A stretch of 64,000 nucleotides of DNA from Thermoleophilaceae bacterium (GCA_036378175.1 DASUWY010000001.1:62001-126000), one strand, 5' to 3'; positions 44,261 to 53,080 are shown, counted from the first letter of the stretch. A program made the numbers and translations. Notes: generated from the sequence alone by a model not told the origin.

Positions 44261-46035
44261 CTATTCACGAACTCCGCCAGCTTGCCCTTCAACGACTCGC
44301 GGATGATGTGGCCGCGGTTCGGATCGCCCTTGGCCATCGCCACCGCCATCTCCTTCGCCTGCTCGAAGCGAATGTGCGGCGGAAGCGGCGGCACCTCCGG
44401 ATCCGTGATCGCCTCGATGAGCACCGGGCCGTCGGCCGCGAGGGCTTCGTCCCATGCGCCCGGCACCTGATCGGGCGAGTCCACGCGTATGCCCTTGAGC
44501 CCGAGCATCTCGGCGTAGCGGGCGTACGGGAACTCCGGGATCATCTGCGATGCCTCCAGCTTCTGATCGCCCGCCATCACGCGCTGCTCCCACGTGACCT
44601 GGTTCAGGTCATGGTTGTTCAGCACGAGCACCACCAGCGTCTTGTTGGTGAAGCGGTCCTTGTACTTCGCGATGTCGATCAGCGTGTTGATGCCGAGCAT
44701 CTGGAACGCGCCGTCGCCCAGGCACGCGATCACCGGACGGTCGGGATAGGCGAACTTCGCCGCCAGCGCGTACGGCACGCCGGGGCACATCGTCGCGAGC
44801 GTGCCCGACAGCGCGGCCTTCATCCCCGAGCGCATCTTCAGGTGACGCGCCCACCAGTTGGTGGCCGAGCCGGAGTCGGAGGTGAGGATGCAATTGTCCG
44901 GCAGCCGCGGCGAGAGCTCGTGGAAGAGGTACTGCGGGTTGAGCGGGTTCGCCTCCTGGCGCGCCCGGTCGTCCAGGATCTCCCACCAGCGCGCCACCTC
45001 CTTCTCGATCTCCTCGCGCCAGGAACGGTCCTCCTTGCGCTGGAGCTTCGGAATGAGCGCGCCCAGAGTGGCCTGCGAGTCGCCCACGAGGTGGACGTCC
45101 ATCGGGTAGCGCATCCCCACGAGCCGGCCGTCGATGTCGATCTGCACGCCCTTCGCCTGGCCCTCCGGCGGCAGCCACTCGGAGTAGGGGAAGCTCGTGC
45201 CGACCATCAGCAGGGTGTCGCAGTTCTCCATCATGTGGTCGCTCGGCTTGGTGCCGAGCAGGCCGATTCCGCCGGTCACGAACGGCAGATCGTCCGGCAG
45301 GGCGGCCTTGCCGTTCAGGGCCTTGGCAACGCCGCAACCGAGCAGGTCGGCCACCTGCGCCACCTCGTTCTCCGCGCCGATCGCGCCGGCGCCGATCAGC
45401 ATCGACACCTTCTTGCCGCTGTTCAGCACCTCGGCGGCGGCATCGAGATCCGCAGGCTCGGGGACCACCCGCGGCTTCTTGTAGCCCACCGACGAGAACA
45501 CCGAGCCGTGCGAGCGCGGCGGATCCTCGTAGGGCGACTCCTGCACGTCCTCCGGCACGATGATGCAGGTGACAGAACGCGACGCCATCGCCACGCGCAT
45601 CGCACGGTCAACCAGGTGGCGCGCCTGCGCCGGCGCCATGCAGTACTGCACGAACTCGGAGGCCACGTCCTTGAAGAGGACCTGGAGGTCGACCTCCTGC
45701 TGGTAGTTGGAGCCAAGGCCGGTGCGCGCCTGCTGGCCCACGATCGCCACCACGGGCTGGTGATCGAGCTTGCCGTCATAGAGGCCGTTCAGAAGATGGA
45801 TGGCGCCAGGGCCCGAGGTGGCCATGCACACGCCCACCTCGCCCGTGAACTTCGCGTGCGCGGTTGCGGCAAACGCGGCGATCTCCTCGTGCCGGGTCTG
45901 GATGAACTCCGGCTTCTCCACCTTGTGGAAGGCGCCGAGCAGGCCGTTGATGCCGTCACCGGGATAGCCGTAGATCTTGTCCACGCCCCACTCGTTGAGG
46001 CGGTTCAGGATGAACTCTCCGACGTTTTGGGACAT
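44257..46035 (-). CDS. Thiamine diphosphate-dependent enzyme (pyruvate oxidase/acetolactate synthase-like)
   Basis: A 592-residue protein with the three ThDP-enzyme domains. The catalytic Glu lies in TRHEEIAAFAATAH near residue 50. The central domain has a Rossmann fold (KKVSMLIGAGAIGAENE). The cofactor motif begins GDGAFQMLGINTLIDIAKY near residue 437, with NNHDLNQ about 30 residues later. It belongs with stress-related ThDP proteins of the PoxB/IlvB group rather than true IlvB (no IlvN partner next to it). A 2-keto acid, perhaps from the enolase-superfamily product, is a plausible substrate. The start overlaps nothing upstream; 85 bp separate it from the GH15 gene. Confidence 0.87.
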   Translation of the reverse strand: MSQNVGEFILNRLNEWGVDKIYGYPGDGINGLLGAFHKVEKPEFIQTRHEEIAAFAATAHAKFTGEVGVCMATSGPGAIHLLNGLYDGKLDHQPVVAIVGQQARTGLGSNYQQEVDLQVLFKDVASEFVQYCMAPAQARHLVDRAMRVAMASRSVTCIIVPEDVQESPYEDPPRSHGSVFSSVGYKKPRVVPEPADLDAAAEVLNSGKKVSMLIGAGAIGAENEVAQVADLLGCGVAKALNGKAALPDDLPFVTGGIGLLGTKPSDHMMENCDTLLMVGTSFPYSEWLPPEGQAKGVQIDIDGRLVGMRYPMDVHLVGDSQATLGALIPKLQRKEDRSWREEIEKEVARWWEILDDRARQEANPLNPQYLFHELSPRLPDNCILTSDSGSATNWWARHLKMRSGMKAALSGTLATMCPGVPYALAAKFAYPDRPVIACLGDGAFQMLGINTLIDIAKYKDRFTNKTLVVLVLNNHDLNQVTWEQRVMAGDQKLEASQMIPEFPYARYAEMLGLKGIRVDSPDQVPGAWDEALAADGPVLIEAITDPEVPPLPPHIRFEQAKEMAVAMAKGDPNRGHIIRESLKGKLAEFVNR

Positions 46036-46120
46036 TCGCTGCCGCTTTCTGTCGAGGCTTGCTTCGAGGTAGCTACCCGCGCCCGCGCCGGTACAAGCGA
46101 GATGTCATGGTGCTGACGCT

Positions 46121-47947
46121 TCAGCGTTCGCCGGGCGGAGCGTTCTCGTGCAGCGCCACCACGGCGGCGATATGCGACAGGTGCGTGAGGCCCTGCGGGA
46201 AGTTCCCCGCCATCTGGCCGCTGCGCGTATCCCACTCCTCGGAGTAGAGGCCGAGCTCGTTGGCGCACGCCACCGCGCGGTCGAACACCTCGCGCGCATC
46301 GTCCAGGCGGTGCTGGTGGGCGAGGCATTCGGCGAGCCAGAAGGAGCAGGCGAGGAACGCGCCCTCGCGGCCGTCGAGCCCGTCGTCCACGTTGTAGCGG
46401 CGGATCAGCCCGTCGTCGTCCAGCTCCTCGCGTATCGCGTCCGCGGTGCGGACCATGCGCTCGTCGCGCCAGTCCACGAACTCGACGGTTGGCAGGAGCA
46501 GCAGTGCGGCGTCGAGGTCCTTCTCGCCGAACGCCTGCACGAACACGCCGCGGTCTGAGTCGTAGCCCTCGCTCTCCACCGCCTCGCGGATTTCGTCGCG
46601 GGTCTTGCGCCAGCGCGCCTCGGGCGCCTTGCGCATGCACTCCTCGGCCAGGCGCAGGCCGCGGTCCACGGCGCCCCAGCACAGCACCTTGGAGTGCACG
46701 AAGTGCTTCTCGCCCGTCGGCCATTCCCAGATCCCCGCATCGGGCTCACGCCACTGCTCCACCGCCGCCTCCACGAGATCGTGGATGAAGCGCCAGTCGT
46801 CGTCGGTGGGCGAGTTGCCGCGCTTGTGCCAGCGCCACGTGAGGTTCACGAGCTCGCCGAACGCGTCGAGCTGGAGCTGCCCGCTCGCCTGATTGCCCAC
46901 GCGCACCGGCTTCGAGCCGCGATAGCCCTCCAGGTCCAGCCGCAACTCGTCGAGGCGCCGCTCGCCGCCCACGCCGTAACACACCTGAAGGTCGTCCACG
47001 CTGCCCGCGGCCGTGCGGAGCATGAAGCGGCGGAAGCGGTTCGCCTCATCCTCGAAGCCGAGGTCCGCCATCGCTCGCACTGTCAGGCTCGCGTCGCGGA
47101 TCCACGAGTAGCGGTAGTCGAAGTTGCGCTCGCCGCCCATGTCCTCCGGCAGCGAGGTGGTGGGCGCGGCCACGATCGCGCCGGTGGGCGCGTGCGACAG
47201 CGCCATGAGCACAGCAGCCGAGCGCAGCGCCCCCTCCGCGTCGGCGCCCTCGATCGCAAGTCCGCGCGCCCACGAGCGCCACCACTTGATCGTGCCCTCG
47301 AGGATGCGGTCCAGCTCGTGCGGGTCGGCGGCCTGCGGCGGGTCGTGGTCGAGCTGCTCCGGCCGAGCGAACCAGAGGGAGAGCCGCAGGCGCTCGCCCG
47401 GCCGGACAGTCGCGTCCGCGTACACCTCGTGGTCGTCGCCCTCGCTCAGGTCGAGGTCGCCCGACATCACGATCGCCTCGTCGCCGCCCACGGCGCTGTA
47501 GACCTGACGGCCCTCGTGCCGGATCCACGGCTCGAGCTCGCCATAGTCGAAGCGCGGGGTGATCCGCACTCGCACGTCCACGCTGCCGCGCTCCGCCTCG
47601 AGCACGCGCAGGATGCGGCGATGTGGATCCACGGCGTCGGCGTTCGCACGCATCTCCATGCAGTCGGTGAGCCTCAGCACGCCGCCGCCCAGGTGGAAGG
47701 TCGTCACCAGCACGAGCGTGTTCTCCATGTACTCGCGCTGCATCGACAGCACCTCGCCCTGCGGTTCGATCGAGCAGCAGCCGCCGGACTCGCGGTCGAG
47801 CAGCCGCCCGAACACGCTTCCGGAGTCGAAGCGCGGGAGGCAGCACCAGTCGATCGAGCCGTCGCGGCACACCAGCGCCGCGGTGTGGCAGTCACCGATC
47901 AGCGCGTAGTCGGCGATCGGCGGATATTCCTCCCGGGCGTTCGGCAC
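46121..47947 (-). CDS. GH15 glycoside hydrolase (glucoamylase/trehalase type)
   Basis: A 608-residue protein. The N-terminal beta-sandwich begins with PPIADYALIGDCHTAALVCR and GSIDWCCLPRFDSGSVFG, common to actinobacterial GH15 trehalases. The (alpha/alpha)6 barrel has the catalytic acid region YRYSWIRDASLTVRAMADLG near residues 276-295 and the base-side motif LYSEEWDTRSGQMAGNFPQG near residue 567. It hydrolyses alpha-glucosidic bonds, trehalose or maltodextrins being typical. No signal peptide, so it is cytoplasmic. The gene is divergent from the Crp-like regulator at 48006 over 58 bp. Confidence 0.9.
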   Translation of the reverse strand: MPNAREEYPPIADYALIGDCHTAALVCRDGSIDWCCLPRFDSGSVFGRLLDRESGGCCSIEPQGEVLSMQREYMENTLVLVTTFHLGGGVLRLTDCMEMRANADAVDPHRRILRVLEAERGSVDVRVRITPRFDYGELEPWIRHEGRQVYSAVGGDEAIVMSGDLDLSEGDDHEVYADATVRPGERLRLSLWFARPEQLDHDPPQAADPHELDRILEGTIKWWRSWARGLAIEGADAEGALRSAAVLMALSHAPTGAIVAAPTTSLPEDMGGERNFDYRYSWIRDASLTVRAMADLGFEDEANRFRRFMLRTAAGSVDDLQVCYGVGGERRLDELRLDLEGYRGSKPVRVGNQASGQLQLDAFGELVNLTWRWHKRGNSPTDDDWRFIHDLVEAAVEQWREPDAGIWEWPTGEKHFVHSKVLCWGAVDRGLRLAEECMRKAPEARWRKTRDEIREAVESEGYDSDRGVFVQAFGEKDLDAALLLLPTVEFVDWRDERMVRTADAIREELDDDGLIRRYNVDDGLDGREGAFLACSFWLAECLAHQHRLDDAREVFDRAVACANELGLYSEEWDTRSGQMAGNFPQGLTHLSHIAAVVALHENAPPGER

Positions 47948-48005
47948 GACCTCATCCTTCCCGCGTGGAGACGCAAAAAATCGTGCTCACTCAGTAAATT
48001 CGCGG
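47948..48005. promoter_or_regulatory. Short divergent promoter region between GH15 and Crp-like genes
   Basis: This 58-bp stretch is one of the few AT-richer pieces of the window. It has an A6 run at 47975-47980 and TAAATT at 47995-48000, a fair -10 candidate but too close to the GTG at 48006 to serve that gene with a normal leader. Transcription of the Crp-like gene may be nearly leaderless. The octamer ACGCAAAA at 47971-47978 occurs again at 48794-48801 in front of the antiporter operon. Promoter calls by eye are tentative. Confidence 0.35.
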
Positions 48006-48773
48006 GTGGTGACTCAAACGGGAGAGATCGTGCGGGTGCTCGACGTCGATCCGGACCTCGCCGAGGGCCTTGACCCGGAGCAGGAGGAGCTGGCGCGCGA
48101 CCTGGCCGTGGCGCGCGTGGACGAGATCGCGCCAGGCGAGTGGGAGGGCGAGGAGGCGTACCCCGCCACCGCGGGTCATCTCGGGCTGCTCGTGCTCGAT
48201 GGGCTGCTCTGCCGGAGCGTCGATGTCGGCAACCGCACGTGCGCCGAGCTGCTCGGCCCCGGCGACTTCCTGCGGCCATGGGTGAAGGTGGCGCCGCACT
48301 CCTCGGTGCCGCTCGAGGCGCGCTGGACGGTGGTCGACCCAGCGCGCGTGGCCGTCCTCGATCGGCGCTTCGCGGCCGCGGTCGCGCGATTTCCTGAGCT
48401 CGCCGGCGCGATCCTCGATCGGGTGATGATGCGCTCGCGCTGGCTCGCCTTCCACATGGCGGTCACCCATCTCAAGCGCATCGAGTCGCGGCTGCTCGTG
48501 GTGCTGTGGCACTTCGCGGACCGCTGGGGCCGCGTCGGACCGGACGGCGTCACGGTGCCGCTGCGCGTCACACATCAGATACTCGCGGGAGTGGTGGGGG
48601 CGCAGCGGCCCTCCGTCACCACCGCGCTGTCGAACCTGCGCCGCAGCGGCATGATCGAGCGGATGCCGGATGGCTCCTGGCTGCTCCATGGCGGCCCTCC
48701 GGACGAGATGCGCCCGGTCGAGCGCCTGGCCGGCGGCGAGCCGTTCCGCGACAGCCACGTGCCTGACGTCTGA
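48006..48773 (+). CDS. Crp/Fnr-like transcription regulator, paralogue 1
   Basis: A 255-residue protein. The N-terminal cyclic-nucleotide-binding-like beta roll includes HLGLLVLDGLLCRSVDVGNR and AELLGPGDFLRPW. It lacks the Arg and Glu that bind cAMP, so the ligand is unknown. The C-terminal winged helix-turn-helix is VPLRVTHQILAGVVGAQRPS followed by VTTALSNLRRSGMIER. It is a close homologue of the regulator at 53119, and the pair flank the antiporter operon. GTG 48006 is used; a second GTG follows at 48009. It probably controls that operon and possibly the GH15 gene. Confidence 0.85.
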   Translation: MVTQTGEIVRVLDVDPDLAEGLDPEQEELARDLAVARVDEIAPGEWEGEEAYPATAGHLGLLVLDGLLCRSVDVGNRTCAELLGPGDFLRPWVKVAPHSSVPLEARWTVVDPARVAVLDRRFAAAVARFPELAGAILDRVMMRSRWLAFHMAVTHLKRIESRLLVVLWHFADRWGRVGPDGVTVPLRVTHQILAGVVGAQRPSVTTALSNLRRSGMIERMPDGSWLLHGGPPDEMRPVERLAGGEPFRDSHVPDV

Positions 48774-48787
48774 GCCCGGCCGCTCGC

Positions 48788-48803
48788 GGTTTTACGCAAA
48801 ACC
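48788..48803. promoter_or_regulatory. Palindrome, candidate operator in front of the antiporter operon
   Basis: GGTTTTACGCAAAACC is a 16-bp inverted repeat with perfect 6-bp arms and a 4-base centre. It lies 21 bp before the mnhE start codon. Its position and Crp-like two-fold symmetry suggest a binding site for one of the flanking regulators. The spacing is not that of the classical Crp site, so identification is tentative. Confidence 0.45.
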
Positions 48804-48824
48804 TGCGGGGGTACCTGCACGCCG

Positions 48825-49304
48825 ATGCCGGCTCGGTTATGCGCTTGGTGGATAACGCTGGCCGCGCTCTGGCTCCTGTTCGTCGACACCGTCAAGTTTC
48901 CGGAGCTGATGACCGGAGCGGCCGCGGCGCTGATTGGCGCGGTGGCGGCCGAGGTCGTCTACAGCCAGTCCCGGGTGCGGGTGCGCGTGAGGCCCTCGTG
49001 GGTTCGTCATGGGTGGCGGCCGCTCGTGCGGCTGTTCCCGGACACCGCGCGCGTGCTGTTCGTGCTGCTGCGCCAGCTCGTTCTGCGCCGTCCCGTGCGG
49101 GGCGAGTTCCGGATGGTCCCGTTCCGGCCGGGCCGCCCGGGCGGCGCGCATGACATGACCCGCCGCGCGCTCGCCAAGGGCGCCGGTTCGTTCGCGCCGA
49201 ACACGTACGTGGTCGGCATCGACCACGACCGCGAGCAGATGCTGGTCCACCAGCTCGAGCCGGGCGGGGACGCGTCGACCCTTGATCCGCTGGAGCTCGG
49301 ATGA
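48825..49304 (+). CDS. mnhE: Na+/H+ antiporter subunit E (MnhE/MrpE)
   Basis: A 159-residue protein with two or three N-terminal helices (WWITLAALWLLFVDTVKFPE) and the MnhE core RLFPDTARVLFVLLRQLVLR. The soluble C-domain contains KGAGSFAPNTYVVGID, typical of this family. It is the first gene of a seven-gene run in which every junction overlaps. It corresponds to MbhA in archaeal naming. It is a structural subunit of the multisubunit cation/proton antiporter. Confidence 0.88.
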   Translation: MPARLCAWWITLAALWLLFVDTVKFPELMTGAAAALIGAVAAEVVYSQSRVRVRVRPSWVRHGWRPLVRLFPDTARVLFVLLRQLVLRRPVRGEFRMVPFRPGRPGGAHDMTRRALAKGAGSFAPNTYVVGIDHDREQMLVHQLEPGGDASTLDPLELG

Positions 49305-49552
49305 ACGAGTGGCTGCTCGCCGCGGTGGTGCTGCTGGGCGCGCTCGTGCCCTGCGGGATCGTGTGCGCGCTGCGCTCCCCGATCGACGGGCTGGTGGCTC
49401 TCGAACTTGCCGGGGTGATCGACACGACGATCCTGGTGCTGCTCTCGGAGGGCTTTCACCGCCAGCCGTTCGTGGACCTCGCGATCGTTTCGGCCGTGCT
49501 GTCGTTCGCCGGCGCGCTCGTGTTCGCACGCATCCTGGAGCGCTGGGTATGA
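49301..49552 (+). CDS. mnhF: Na+/H+ antiporter subunit F (MnhF/MrpF)
   Basis: An 83-residue, three-helix membrane protein: LLAAVVLLGALVPCGIVCAL, LVALELAGVIDTTILVLLSE and VDLAIVSAVLSFAGALVFAR. The charged LELAG-type and D residue between helices fit MnhF/MbhB. It overlaps mnhE (ATGA) and mnhG. It is needed for assembly of the antiporter complex. Confidence 0.87.
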   Translation: MNEWLLAAVVLLGALVPCGIVCALRSPIDGLVALELAGVIDTTILVLLSEGFHRQPFVDLAIVSAVLSFAGALVFARILERWV

Positions 49553-49878
49553 CGGTCCGGCACGTGGCGGAATACGTCCTGCTCGTGCTCGGCGTCGGCA
49601 TCATGGCGCTGTCCGCGGTCGGCGTCCTCGCGATGCGCAGCGTGTACGACCGCCTGCACTACGTCGGCTCGGGCAGCGTGGGCGCGGCGCTCGTGTGCGT
49701 GGCGGTGACTGTGCGCGAGTCGTTCTCGCTGATCGGCAACAAGACGCTGTTCATCGCCTTCTTCCTGGTCATCAGCGGGCCCGTGCTCACTCACGCCACC
49801 GCACGCGCGGCACGCGTGCGCGAGCGCGGGCAGTGGAAGGCCAAAGAGGGCGAACGCGTGGAGGTCGTGGAGCGATGA
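49549..49878 (+). CDS. mnhG: Na+/H+ antiporter subunit G (MnhG/MrpG)
   Basis: A 109-residue protein with three helices: YVLLVLGVGIMALSAVGVLA, GSVGAALVCVAVTVRESFSL and LFIAFFLVISGPVLTHATAR. The family motif MRSVYDRLHYVGSGSVGA is present. A basic tail follows. Start ATG 49549 overlaps the mnhF stop (ATGA). It corresponds to MbhC in archaeal naming. Confidence 0.88.
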   Translation: MTVRHVAEYVLLVLGVGIMALSAVGVLAMRSVYDRLHYVGSGSVGAALVCVAVTVRESFSLIGNKTLFIAFFLVISGPVLTHATARAARVRERGQWKAKEGERVEVVER

Positions 49879-50135
49879 TCGAGGCGTTTCAGATCGGCGC
49901 GCTGATACTGGTGGCCGTGTCCGGCACCGCGGTGGTGCTCGTGCGCGATCCGTTGCGGCAGGCCGTGGTCGTGAGCTTCTACGGATCGCTGCTCGCGGGC
50001 CTGTTCTTCGCGTTCCAGGCGCCGGACGTGGCGCTCTCGCAGATCGCGATCGGCTCTGTCGGTGTCCCGCTGATGCTGCTGATGACGATCGCCAAGGTTC
50101 GAAAGCGGGAGGCGGAGCGCCGGCGCGATGAGTAG
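49875..50135 (+). CDS. DUF4040/MbhD-like antiporter subunit (MnhA C-terminal part)
   Basis: An 86-residue protein. GALILVAVSGTAVVLVRDPL, AVVVSFYGSLLAGLFFAFQA and PDVALSQIAIGSVGVPLMLL are the three helices of the DUF4040 domain, with the conserved Asp/Glu pattern APDVALSQ. In most bacterial Mrp systems this domain is the tail of the large MnhA; here it is a stand-alone gene, as in archaeal Mbh/Mbx clusters. It overlaps the next gene by 8 bp. Confidence 0.83.
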   Translation: MIEAFQIGALILVAVSGTAVVLVRDPLRQAVVVSFYGSLLAGLFFAFQAPDVALSQIAIGSVGVPLMLLMTIAKVRKREAERRRDE

Positions 50136-50904
50136 ACGCGCGCGCGTTTGGCTGTTGGCCCCCGCACTGGCCGGGACGATGGCTCTTGTCCTGTGGGGCT
50201 TCACGGGCCTGCCCGACTTCGGGCACTACCGGGGTCCCTACGGCAAGCTGCTCGCGAAGGTTGCGGTGCCCGAGCGCAAGGCCACGGACATCGTCGGCTC
50301 GACCACGTTCGACTACCGCGGGTTCGACACCCTCGGCGAGGAGATGATCCTCTTCACCGCTGCGCTCGGGCTCGTGGTGCTCCTGCGCGAGCAGCGGGGC
50401 GAGCAGGAGGACGAAGGGGAGGCTGAGGATGACGAGGAGGGCGAGGCGGGGCGCGAGCACCGCACGAGCGACGCGCTTCGCATCTTCGGGCTCGGGCTTG
50501 TGGGACCGACCGTGGTGCTCGGCGTGTACATCGTCACGCACGGCCACCTCACTCCGGGCGGTGGCTTCCAGGGCGGGGTGATCCTCGCCACGGCGCTCCT
50601 CATCGTCTACCTGGCCGGGAGGTACGCGGCAATGAGGAAGGTGAGCCCGGTCCCGCTCCTGGAGGCGGGCGAGGCGGGCGGCGCCACAGCTTTCACGCTG
50701 CTCGGGCTCGGCGGCCTGATCATCGCCGGCGTGTACATGAAGAACTTCATCGACCCGGGCACGCAGGGGAGCCTGCTGTCGGGCGGCTTCATCCCGCTCC
50801 TCAACATCGCGGTCGGGCTGGAGGTGGCCGGCGCCTTCTCCCTCGCCTTCCAGGAGTTCCTCGACCAGACCATTCTGCTCCGCGGGGACGGAGGCCACGA
50901 GTGA
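50128..50904 (+). CDS. MbhE-MnhB fusion subunit of the antiporter
   Basis: A 258-residue protein of two parts. Residues 1-90 are MbhE-like (HYRGPYGKLLAKVAVPERKA, FDTLGEEMILFTAALGLVVL). Residues 115-255 are MnhB/MbhF with the signature HGHLTPGGGFQGGVILATAL and VAGAFSLAFQEFLDQTIL. They are joined by a strongly acidic loop (EQEDEGEAEDDEEGEAGREH), predicted to face the cytoplasm or be flexible. The arrangement mirrors actinobacterial MnhB proteins that carry the MnhA tail. It is coupled to the genes on both sides. Confidence 0.85.
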   Translation: MSRRARVWLLAPALAGTMALVLWGFTGLPDFGHYRGPYGKLLAKVAVPERKATDIVGSTTFDYRGFDTLGEEMILFTAALGLVVLLREQRGEQEDEGEAEDDEEGEAGREHRTSDALRIFGLGLVGPTVVLGVYIVTHGHLTPGGGFQGGVILATALLIVYLAGRYAAMRKVSPVPLLEAGEAGGATAFTLLGLGGLIIAGVYMKNFIDPGTQGSLLSGGFIPLLNIAVGLEVAGAFSLAFQEFLDQTILLRGDGGHE

Positions 50905-51245
50905 GCTTCCTGCCGTACGCGGTAGCCGCGTGGCTGTTCGGGGTCGGCATCTACGGGATGGCCACCAGCCGCAACCTCATCCACCTCGTGGTCTGCCTGA
51001 CGGTCGTGCAGTCCGGGACGTACGTCCTGCTGCTGGGGATCGGGTACGTCGGCGCCGGGAAGGCCCCCGTCTTTGCCGATATTCCCTCCAGCTCCACAGT
51101 TGTGGACCCCGTGGTGCAGGCGCTCACGCTCACGGACGTCGTGGTGGAGGCGACGGTGGTGGCGCTTTTGCTGGCGCTCGCGATGCAGGCGCAGAAGCGC
51201 TTCGGCACGCTCGACCCGGATGAGCTGGGCGCGATGAGGTCATGA
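50901..51245 (+). CDS. mnhC: Na+/H+ antiporter subunit C (MnhC/MrpC, NuoK-like)
   Basis: A 114-residue protein with three membrane helices, homologous to NuoK. The signatures are YGMATSRNLIHLVVCLTVVQ with SGTYVLLLGIGYV and the conserved acidic helix VVDPVVQALTLTDVVVEATV. The Glu in this last helix takes part in ion translocation in the family. The gene overlaps MnhB and MnhD genes by 4 bp (GTGA, ATGA). Confidence 0.9.
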   Translation: MSFLPYAVAAWLFGVGIYGMATSRNLIHLVVCLTVVQSGTYVLLLGIGYVGAGKAPVFADIPSSSTVVDPVVQALTLTDVVVEATVVALLLALAMQAQKRFGTLDPDELGAMRS

Positions 51246-53074
51246 ACCATCTCGCGCCGCTCGCCGTTGTTGTCCCGATGATCGCCGCGGGCGTCCTGGC
51301 TGCCACCGCCTCGGTGGCAAGCCGCAGGCTCGCCGACATCGTCGCCCTTCTCGCCGCCGCCGCGAGCACGACCCTGTGCGCGATCCTGCTGGCGCACAGC
51401 GGCCACCACGAGGTGGTGTACTGGTTCGGCGGTTGGCAGCCGCGGAGCGGCGTCGCCCTCGGGATCGGCTTCGCGGTCGATCCCCTGGGCGCAGGACTCG
51501 CCACCTTCGCCGGGCTGATCGTCTGCGCCGCGCTCGTCTTCTCGTGGCGCCACCTCGAGGCGATCAGCCACGTCTACCACGCGCTGATGCTCGTGTTCCT
51601 CGCGGGCATGATCGGCTTCTGCCTCACGGGCGACCTCTTCAACCTGTTCGTCTTCTTCGAGCTCCTGGGCACCGCGGCCTACGCCCTCGTGGGCTACAAG
51701 ATCGACCAGCGCGCGCCGCTCGAGGGCTCGCTCAACTTCGCCATCACCAACTCACTCGGCGGGATCCTGGTGCTGTTCGGGATGGCGCTCCTCTACGGCC
51801 GCACCGGAGCGCTGAACATGGCGCAGATCGGGCACACGCTCGCCCACCAGCACACCGACGGACTGGTCGTCGTGGCGTTCACGCTGCTCGTGGCCGGCTT
51901 CTTCGTGAAGGCGGCGGTGGTGCCGTTCCACTTCTGGCTTCCGGACGCCTACTCGGTCGCGCCCACGCCCGTCTGCGCGGTGCTCTCCGCGGTGATGAGC
52001 GAGCTCGGCCTCTACGCGGTGGTGAGGATCTGGTGGAGCTGCTTCCACGGTGCGTTCGGCAGCCACGAGGAGGCCCTGCGCGTGATCCTGGTGGTGGCGG
52101 GCACGATCACGGCGCTCATCCCTGCGGTGCTCTGCTTTGCCCAGACCCACCTCAAGCGGATGCTCGCCTACGCCACGGTGAGCTACATCGGGCTGTTCCT
52201 GATCGGCGTCGGGCTGTTGACGCATGACGCCCTGGGAGGCACGGCCGTCTACCTGATCGGAGACGGATTCGTGAAGGCGTCCCTGTTCGTGTGCGTCGGG
52301 ATAATTCAGCACCGCCGCGCGAGCGTGGACGAGTACCGCCTGCAGGGCCGCGCGCGGGACATGCCGCTCACAGGCGCGATGTTCGCCCTGGGCGGGCTGG
52401 CACTTGCATCCCTTCCTCCCTTCGGCACCTTCCTCGGCAAGTCGCTGGTCGAGGACGCCGCGGTGAAGGAGGGCTACGGCTGGGTGATCGTGGTGTTCGT
52501 GCTCGCCTCCGCGATCACCGGCGGGGCTGTGCTGCGGGCCGCGGGGAGGGTGTTCCTCGGCCTCGGGCCGGAGGGGGAGTCCGAGCCCGCCTTCGAGCTG
52601 GACGAGGAGACTGAGACGGAGACCGGCGATGAGGAGGGCCGCGATCGCACGCCCTTCGTGATGATCGGGCCGGCGCTCGCGCTGCTCGCCGGCGGGCTGG
52701 CTGTGGGATTGATCCCTGGGCTGCCCCAGGCCGCGCTCCGGGGCGCCGCGGCGCTGGAGGACCAGGCGGCCTACGTAGCCGCGGTTCTACACGGTGCAGC
52801 CGGGGCGGTGCCGCACCTTCCGGCACCCCCGCCTCCCACGGCGGTCGACTACGTGTACGGCGGGCTCTCGACCCTCGGCGCGCTGGCCCTGGCGGGAATC
52901 GCGCTCTTCCGCGGACGGCTGCCCGCGCTCGCGCCGCGAGTGGTCACGCGACGCGCGGGGGAGGCCCTGTGGGCGGTGCGCCAGCTGAACAGCGGGCGCG
53001 TGGGCGAGTACGTCACGTGGATAGTGGCGGGCGTGACCGTGTTCGGCGCCGCATTCGCCGTCACGATGCTCTAG
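51242..53074 (+). CDS. mnhD: Na+/H+ antiporter subunit D (MnhD, NuoL/M/N family)
   Basis: A 610-residue polytopic protein with about 14 helices, homologous to NuoM/NuoN. The proton channel motif region includes LFNLFVFFELLGTAAYALVG (Glu), VKAAVVPFHFWLPDAYSVAP (Lys and acidic residues) and CFAQTHLKRMLAYATVSYIG. An acidic insertion (DEETETETGDEEGRDR) lies near residue 465, echoing the acidic loop in the MnhB subunit. It is the only large NuoL/M/N-type subunit in the operon. The last gene of the run; the Crp-like paralogue starts 44 bp later. Confidence 0.92.
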   Translation: MNHLAPLAVVVPMIAAGVLAATASVASRRLADIVALLAAAASTTLCAILLAHSGHHEVVYWFGGWQPRSGVALGIGFAVDPLGAGLATFAGLIVCAALVFSWRHLEAISHVYHALMLVFLAGMIGFCLTGDLFNLFVFFELLGTAAYALVGYKIDQRAPLEGSLNFAITNSLGGILVLFGMALLYGRTGALNMAQIGHTLAHQHTDGLVVVAFTLLVAGFFVKAAVVPFHFWLPDAYSVAPTPVCAVLSAVMSELGLYAVVRIWWSCFHGAFGSHEEALRVILVVAGTITALIPAVLCFAQTHLKRMLAYATVSYIGLFLIGVGLLTHDALGGTAVYLIGDGFVKASLFVCVGIIQHRRASVDEYRLQGRARDMPLTGAMFALGGLALASLPPFGTFLGKSLVEDAAVKEGYGWVIVVFVLASAITGGAVLRAAGRVFLGLGPEGESEPAFELDEETETETGDEEGRDRTPFVMIGPALALLAGGLAVGLIPGLPQAALRGAAALEDQAAYVAAVLHGAAGAVPHLPAPPPPTAVDYVYGGLSTLGALALAGIALFRGRLPALAPRVVTRRAGEALWAVRQLNSGRVGEYVTWIVAGVTVFGAAFAVTML

Positions 53075-53080
53075 GACGTC

